64,000 nt of DNA, taken from NCBI RefSeq assembly GCF_045277565.1, contig NZ_CP123584.1, positions 2,790,001 through 2,854,000 of the forward strand, read 5' to 3'. Below are positions 59,294-64,000 of the stretch, piece after piece. The translations under genes were made by a program, and so were the position numbers. Each line of letters starts with the position of its first letter. The first letter of the stretch is position 1. This DNA comes from Aliisedimentitalea scapharcae (GTDB lineage Bacteria > Pseudomonadota > Alphaproteobacteria > Rhodobacterales > Rhodobacteraceae). A model generated the notes under the pieces. That model made no database searches. It saw only the letters and a program-made list of their open reading frames with translations, and was not told the DNA's origin.

Positions 59294-61036
59294 ATGAGTT
59301 TTCTAGGTGTGGAGCAATCGCTGAGTGGACGGCGATGGGTGGGACCGGGCGTGGATGTCGAACGGGCGGCCGAAGCCATGGTACAGCAGACCACCCTGCC
59401 TCAGGCGGTGTGCCAGGTGCTGGCGCGTCGCGGCGTGCCTGCGATGGAAGCCCAGGGGTTCCTGACCCCGCAGCTCAAGGAGCTGCTGCCCGACCCACGT
59501 CGGATGAAAGACATGGACAAGGCCGCCGCGCGGTTCGTACAGGCGGTGCAGCGGCGCGAGCGCATTGCGGTCTTTGCCGATTATGACGTGGATGGCGGCA
59601 GCTCGGCAGCGTTGTTGCTGGTGTGGCTGCGCGACATGGGCCATTCCGCAACACTGTATGTGCCGGATCGGATCGACGAAGGGTACGGACCCAACGAGGT
59701 CGCAATGCAGGCTCTGGCGCGCGATCACGACCTGATCGTCTGTGTCGATTGCGGCACCTTGAGCCACGGGCCTATCGCCGCCGCCACAGGCGCGGATGTG
59801 GTGGTGTTGGACCACCACCTGGGGGGAGAAACCCTGCCCGTTTGTGTTGCGGTGGTGAACCCCAACCGTCAGGACGAAGATGGCGATCTTGGCTATTTCT
59901 GCGCTGCGGGCGTGGTGTTCCTGATGTTGGTCGAGGTTCGGCGTCAGATGCGCGAAGCAGGCTTGGGCACTGGTCCGGACCTGATGGCGCTGTTGGATCT
60001 GGTGGCGTTGGCCACGGTGGCCGATGTGGCCCCTTTGATTGGGGCCAACCGGGCGCTGGTCCGTCAGGGGCTGAAAGTGATGGCTGCCCGGCAACGACCT
60101 GGTCTGGTGGCGCTGGCGGATGTGTCGCGCATGGATTCCAGCCCCAGCCCCTATCATCTCGGGTTCCTGCTGGGCCCTCGGGTGAACGCCGGCGGGCGCA
60201 TCGGCAAGGCCGATCTGGGCGCGCGATTGCTGGCCTGTGACAACCCGCATGAAGCCGCCGCCATGGCGGAACGGCTGGACCAGCTGAACACCGAACGGCG
60301 CGAGATCGAAAACGCAGTGCGCGCCGCCGCTATGGAACAGGCCGAAGAGCGCGGTCTGGACGCCCCTTTGGTCTGGGCTGCTGGCGAAGGTTGGCACCCT
60401 GGCGTTGTCGGCATCGTAGCCTCGCGGCTCAAGGAAGCCGCCAACCGCCCCGCCATCGTCATCGGTCTGGATGGGACCGAAGGCAAAGGGTCCGGACGTT
60501 CGGTCAGCGGCATCGACCTGGGGGCTGCCATCCAACGCATGGCCAACGACGGTCTGTTGCTAAAGGGAGGCGGTCACAAGATGGCCGCAGGGTTGACCGT
60601 GGCACGCGACCAATTGGAACCGGCGATGGCGCGCCTGACGGAATTGCTGGCCAAACAGGGCGCAGATACATTGGGCGCTGCTGATCTGAAGCTGGACGGG
60701 GTGATCATGCCCCGTGCTGCCACAATTGATCTGATCGAACAGATCGAACAGGCAGGCCCTTTTGGTGCCGGGGCACCTGCGCCGCGCTATGCGTTGCCTT
60801 CGTTGTCGGTGCGTTTTGCCAGGCGTGTGGGCGAAAGCCATCTCAAGCTCAGCCTCGCAGACGGGACAGGCGGCGGGATTGATGCCATTGCGTTCGGTGC
60901 CTTTGACACAGCGTTGGGTCCACGGCTCATCGACCATGGTGGTGCCCGGTTTCATTTTGCCGGGCGCATGGAAATCAACACTTGGGGGGGGCGTCAAACC
61001 GTGCAACTGCGGCTGGATGATGCGGCACCGGCCTGA
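59294..61036 (+). CDS. recJ: Single-stranded-DNA-specific exonuclease RecJ
   Basis: 580 residues from ATG 59294, with GGGGGAG upstream. It is a 5'-3' exonuclease in recombination and mismatch repair. The DHH phosphoesterase motifs are FADYDVDGGSSAALL, VCVDCGT and VVLDHHLGG. DHHA1 contains GGGHKMAAGLTV, and a C-terminal OB-fold follows. Length and motifs are normal. A frame open from 59234 would run through the glpX terminator, so it is not used. Confidence 0.96.
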   Translation: MSFLGVEQSLSGRRWVGPGVDVERAAEAMVQQTTLPQAVCQVLARRGVPAMEAQGFLTPQLKELLPDPRRMKDMDKAAARFVQAVQRRERIAVFADYDVDGGSSAALLLVWLRDMGHSATLYVPDRIDEGYGPNEVAMQALARDHDLIVCVDCGTLSHGPIAAATGADVVVLDHHLGGETLPVCVAVVNPNRQDEDGDLGYFCAAGVVFLMLVEVRRQMREAGLGTGPDLMALLDLVALATVADVAPLIGANRALVRQGLKVMAARQRPGLVALADVSRMDSSPSPYHLGFLLGPRVNAGGRIGKADLGARLLACDNPHEAAAMAERLDQLNTERREIENAVRAAAMEQAEERGLDAPLVWAAGEGWHPGVVGIVASRLKEAANRPAIVIGLDGTEGKGSGRSVSGIDLGAAIQRMANDGLLLKGGGHKMAAGLTVARDQLEPAMARLTELLAKQGADTLGAADLKLDGVIMPRAATIDLIEQIEQAGPFGAGAPAPRYALPSLSVRFARRVGESHLKLSLADGTGGGIDAIAFGAFDTALGPRLIDHGGARFHFAGRMEINTWGGRQTVQLRLDDAAPA

Positions 61037-61124
61037 TGCGGACCGCTTTCAAATTATTTGGATCCAAACTCACTTTTTGCCTTGCGGCACAGACTTGGAT
61101 TGCCTAAAGAACCGCACACACAGT

Positions 61125-61199
61125 GGCCCGTTCGTCTATCGGTTAGGACGCCAGGTTTTCAACCTGGAAAGAGGGGTTCGATTCCCCTACGGGCTGCCA
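61125..61199 (+). tRNA. tRNA-Glu (TTC)
   Basis: 75 nt with encoded CCA. Acceptor GGCCCGT/ACGGGCT with G1-U72 and discriminator G73, anticodon stem CCAGG/CCTGG around loop TTTTCAA with anticodon TTC, and T arm GGGG/CCCC around TTCGATT. It sits between recJ and a gene-free stretch and is a common integration site type. Confidence 0.96.
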
Positions 61200-61664
61200 C
61201 TTCTCCCCTGATTGTTATAATTCTGTAGAGCTGCTCTTGGGGCGGTGCGCCATGTTTCTGGGGCCGACTGACACCTGCGCCTAAATTGGCATTTCTCGGA
61301 CATTCTGCGGCTTGCAGCCCAAGCTGCGCGCGCACGATTTATCTGGTGCAGATAGCGTTGGGTGTCATCGCTGTACGACAGCCTGGGCACCACGTCCGAG
61401 ATGCGACCATCCTGCCCGCCTGCCAGGCGATCTCATTGGCGCATGCGGTCGGACTCTCATGTCGGGATCTGAGAGATTTTTGAACCTCCCTGCCTCTGGC
61501 ATTTGCCAGCGATGGCGACGAACTGTGAATGGGTCTGTCCGCCCGTTGGCGCAGATACCTATATGGCTGCGCCAATTGCGGGTGTTGGGACCGTTCCGGC
61601 GTGCGGCGTCGCTGTTCGCCAAACCGGCCGATTGCGCGCAACGCAGCACTGTGGGACAGCCTCA
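61200..61664. other. Gene-free stretch after tRNA-Glu
   Basis: 465 bp without a supportable gene. Minus-strand frames of 60-110 codons are rich in Arg and Ser and have no family features. A decayed gene or the scar of a lost element next to the tRNA is possible. I find no repeat of the tRNA 3' end in the window. Confidence 0.4.
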
Positions 61665-63185
61665 TCACGTCTGTGCGAAAACATCGCGACCTGGGCTTGC
61701 CTTGATCAACGACACCTGTTCACGGAGGTTTTCGTATGACACTTGATCCAACCGACACGGGTGAAGGCCCGGTGACGCAACCAGAAGCGTCGCCTGTGCG
61801 ATAGGGTCGAAATCGGCGCGAAAATGAGCCGTGCTTTTTACGACGATCAGACGTGCGTCCGATAAATCCAGCCCAAAGTGTTCGAGCAATGCGCAGTCAA
61901 GACATTGAAACCTTTGTTCGGAGACGACTACAAAAATCGCATTGGAAGGTCCGACAATTTTCAACAGCGCCGTACGTCCGATGTCGACGGCAATTCCCTT
62001 GTACATTTCACCTGTGCAAAGGATGGGAACATCACACAAACGTACAACCTCGAAGGTTGCTGTCTTGCGGGTCAGTCCCGGAATTTGAGTATTTTGACCA
62101 ACAACATGGTCAAAGTGGTCTCCAACTCCAGCTGACCAAGCCTTTTGGATACAGGCCAGATCGGCAAAAATACCCATGACAGCCGGAGCAAGATCCAGTT
62201 CAATCAGCGCCTGCAACAGGCCGGTTGTGTCGCTGGTCCCGCCTGCGCCTGGGTTGTCTTGGACGTCGGCCAGCACCACCGGGCGTGCGGATGTCTGCAA
62301 CAATTCGACCCCTTTCTGGATCGCCTGGCGTTCCGAAAGCAAGCTTTTGGTCAGTTGCTGCTCTGCTTCAAGAAACCGGCCCAAAAGAATGTCTGCGGCC
62401 TGCTGGGCTGCGGGTTCTTTGGTGCAATAGGCCAAAACAGATGGACCGCAGTTGGGAATGTCAGCGGCCGGAAACCCGGATGCGGCATCAGCGCTGATCA
62501 GACCGGGAACCGGCAGATCATCAAACCCGGAAAAAATATGTGCGAACGGTTCCTGACCGGTTGCCTGATCCGAGAGCGGAATAAGAAATGGCACCTGCAA
62601 GAACGCTCTTGAAAAGGGGTGGCCCAGAATCAGGCGCTGGCGCATCAGACGCGCGGCCCGAACACCAGTTTGCGCCATGTCGAGATGCGGATATTCCCGA
62701 TAGATCGCAATGGCATCGCAGAGTGCGACAAAAGCAGGAGAGATATTGGCGTGAAAGTCGAGGGCCACCACCACCGGGATATCCCCGACCACCGCACGCA
62801 CGCGGCGCAGGATTTCAAGTTCACCGTCAAAATGATCTTCGGTAACCATTGCACCGTGCAGATCCAGCAGCACGCCATCCAGTGGTGCGTGCTGTTTCAA
62901 CCCGGCGCAGATTTCACCACAGTACGTGTCAAAAGCGTCCCTGCAAACATGTCCAGCAGGTTCAGCGGCACACCATAGAATGGGGCGGAGATCAAAATCC
63001 TGCCCCTCCTGAATGAAGCCGCCGATTCCAATATTCAGACCAGGGAATACCTCTAAAATGTCCTGCCCACGGGTTGCAGCTGGCCAGCCATCGGCGCGTT
63101 CAAACTCGGAAACTGGTGTAAGATTTGGGTTGAACGTGTTGGTTTCATGTTGAAAACCGGCAATCGCAATCTTGGCCCTGGTCAT
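61665..63185 (-). CDS. M81 family metallopeptidase, MlrC (microcystinase)-like
   Basis: 506 residues. Zinc-dependent hydrolase. N-terminal GFQHETNTFNP, metal-site blocks LDLHGAMVTEDHFDGE and VALDFHANISPAFV, the later DVQDNPGAGGTSD and a C-terminal MlrC domain. MlrC itself degrades linearised microcystin peptides, but most relatives have unknown peptide or amide substrates. It overlaps the following amidohydrolase by ATGA, so a two-enzyme catabolic operon is likely. Base composition looks slightly less GC-rich than the core genes to the left. Confidence 0.9.
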   Translation of the reverse strand: MTRAKIAIAGFQHETNTFNPNLTPVSEFERADGWPAATRGQDILEVFPGLNIGIGGFIQEGQDFDLRPILWCAAEPAGHVCRDAFDTYCGEICAGLKQHAPLDGVLLDLHGAMVTEDHFDGELEILRRVRAVVGDIPVVVALDFHANISPAFVALCDAIAIYREYPHLDMAQTGVRAARLMRQRLILGHPFSRAFLQVPFLIPLSDQATGQEPFAHIFSGFDDLPVPGLISADAASGFPAADIPNCGPSVLAYCTKEPAAQQAADILLGRFLEAEQQLTKSLLSERQAIQKGVELLQTSARPVVLADVQDNPGAGGTSDTTGLLQALIELDLAPAVMGIFADLACIQKAWSAGVGDHFDHVVGQNTQIPGLTRKTATFEVVRLCDVPILCTGEMYKGIAVDIGRTALLKIVGPSNAIFVVVSEQRFQCLDCALLEHFGLDLSDARLIVVKSTAHFRADFDPIAQATLLVASPGLHPCRLDQVSYENLREQVSLIKASPGRDVFAQT

Positions 63186-64000
63186 GCGCTGACTTTCTGA
63201 TCGGATATTTGAGATGTCTGGAAAACCAACTGGCCACGACGGATTGTTTGAACCAATTTTGTGTCAGCCAATTGTTCCGGTGCGGTCAAAGGATTGCGGG
63301 ACAGGATGGCAAAATCAGCAAGTTTACCGACCTCGATCGAACCGCGCCTGTCTTCCTGAAACACCTGCCAGGCGGCATCAATTGTCTGTGCACGCAATGC
63401 AGACAGGACCGAGACTTTCTGGTCCGCACCCAGTTGACGCCCCGACGCAGTCAGCCGATTGACCGCGCAGTGTGCCAAATGAATGGGCCGCGTGGGTGTC
63501 ACCGATGCGTCATTGTGGATCGTATACCGCACCCCGTATTTTTCTGCGGACGCTGCCGGAGAAATTCGCATCGCACGCTCGGGGCCCAGAAACGTGTCAT
63601 AGTGGCGGTCGCCCCAGAAATGGATATGGGCCGAAAAGAAGCTGATCGTGACCCCCAGACGGACCATGCGCTCCAATTGGTCATCGCGCGTGGTCTGGCC
63701 ATGGATCACTGTATGTCGGTGATCGCTTCGTGGATTTGCCGTTTGCGCGGCCTCGACAGCATCCAGAAACAGATCCAACCCGGCGTCGCCATTGCAGTGG
63801 CAGTGTATTTGAAACCCCATGTCATGCAGTTTCTTCACCTGAGCGTGATGCTCGTCGGCATCGACATAGGTCATCCCACAGGGCGCACCCGGATTGGCGG
63901 GCTTATGGTATGGCTCGGACAAATACGCCGTTTGCAGCTGAAAGGCCCCGTCGGTGAACAGTTTGCGCGGGCCCAGGGTGAAGTGAGGATTGCCCGGCCA
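63182..64000 (-). CDS. Amidohydrolase family protein (YtcJ-like), 5' end outside window
   Basis: The frame is open to the window edge, so the N-terminal part is missing; about 272 residues are visible. Amidohydrolase-3 features: KLFTDGAFQ, the metal-site block QIHCHCNGDAGLDLFLDAVE, HTVIHGQ, GVTISFFSAHIHFWGD, NDASVTPTRPI and the C-terminal GSIEVGKLADFAILSRNPL. Such enzymes hydrolyse amide or cyclic amide bonds. It is upstream of and overlaps the M81 peptidase gene by ATGA. The substrate is unknown. Confidence 0.9.
   Translation of the reverse strand, partial: WPGNPHFTLGPRKLFTDGAFQLQTAYLSEPYHKPANPGAPCGMTYVDADEHHAQVKKLHDMGFQIHCHCNGDAGLDLFLDAVEAAQTANPRSDHRHTVIHGQTTRDDQLERMVRLGVTISFFSAHIHFWGDRHYDTFLGPERAMRISPAASAEKYGVRYTIHNDASVTPTRPIHLAHCAVNRLTASGRQLGADQKVSVLSALRAQTIDAAWQVFQEDRRGSIEVGKLADFAILSRNPLTAPEQLADTKLVQTIRRGQLVFQTSQISDQKVSA

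Noticed and set aside
61200..61664. Transposase remnant after tRNA-Glu
   Set aside because: No terminal repeats or DDE-type motifs were visible in any frame.
1..64000. CRISPR arrays, rRNA genes, prophage
   Set aside because: No regularly spaced repeats, rRNA sequence or phage structural genes were found.

Overview
The window is a GC-rich (roughly 60% by eye) chromosomal segment of an alphaproteobacterium, most likely a marine Rhodobacteraceae (Roseobacter-group) species. The reasons are the FDH3-type formate dehydrogenase locus with DUF3305/DUF3306, the soxBDAG sarcosine oxidase operon, a ribBX-type riboflavin gene, the small DUF6324 and DUF6505 proteins, an alphaproteobacterial GTTC-N7-GTTC LexA box, and a tRNA-His that lacks the usual G-1 base. 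Most of the window is core chromosome. I see no insertion sequence, prophage, CRISPR array or rRNA operon.

Layout, left to right. 1-1.5 kb: 3' part of typA. 1.5-17.8 kb: a large formate dehydrogenase region. A ten-gene minus-strand operon runs from 13391 down to 3569: DUF3305, DUF3306, TorD-like chaperone, small Tat protein, FDH alpha, beta and gamma, a WD40-cytochrome c fusion, a previously uncalled 41-residue membrane protein, and an NtrC-like response regulator without GAFTGA. It is flanked by a sensor kinase on the left. On the right are a polyferredoxin, a cytochrome c fused to remnants of a tungstate-binding-type (TupA-like) domain, a biotin/lipoate-ligase-like protein and DUF6505. 18-21.7 kb: tRNA-His, a GNAT enzyme, DUF6324, SOS-controlled mmcB, an ArsR/SRPBCC operon, a probable 6S-like RNA and small membrane or secreted proteins. 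21.8-32.3 kb: riboflavin genes (nusB, ribH, ribBX, ribE, ribD) and nrdR on the minus strand, interrupted by two plus-strand insertions: a proline-racemase-family gene and a capsule cassette (kpsS, a Wza/KpsD-like exporter, kpsC). 32.4-43.5 kb: YjbQ, two tandem secreted paralogues, rpoD, dnaG and soxBDAG.

43.5-44.8 kb is a gene-poor gap of about 1.3 kb. It is followed by gdhA, a three-gene TadG/TadE-like operon, a 3-hydroxyisobutyrate-dehydrogenase-like enzyme with a divergent LysR regulator, a reductive-dehalogenase-family iron-sulfur protein, a class III cyclase, a pirin, a TetR/lipoprotein pair with a clear palindromic operator, then hom, glpX and recJ. After tRNA-Glu comes a gene-free stretch of about 465 bp, then an M81 (MlrC-like) peptidase and an amidohydrolase that runs off the window.

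The strongest candidates for new biology are in the formate dehydrogenase region. Redox and sensing parts of unknown purpose are packed around a Mo/W enzyme: the TupA-cytochrome fusion, the catalytically degenerate BirA/LplA-like protein with DUF6505, the propeller-cytochrome fusion, the 41-residue membrane protein and the GAFTGA-less regulator. Together they suggest an uncharacterised metal-loading, assembly or electron-transfer control module. All functional statements come from reading the sequence and from knowledge of the families; no searches were run.
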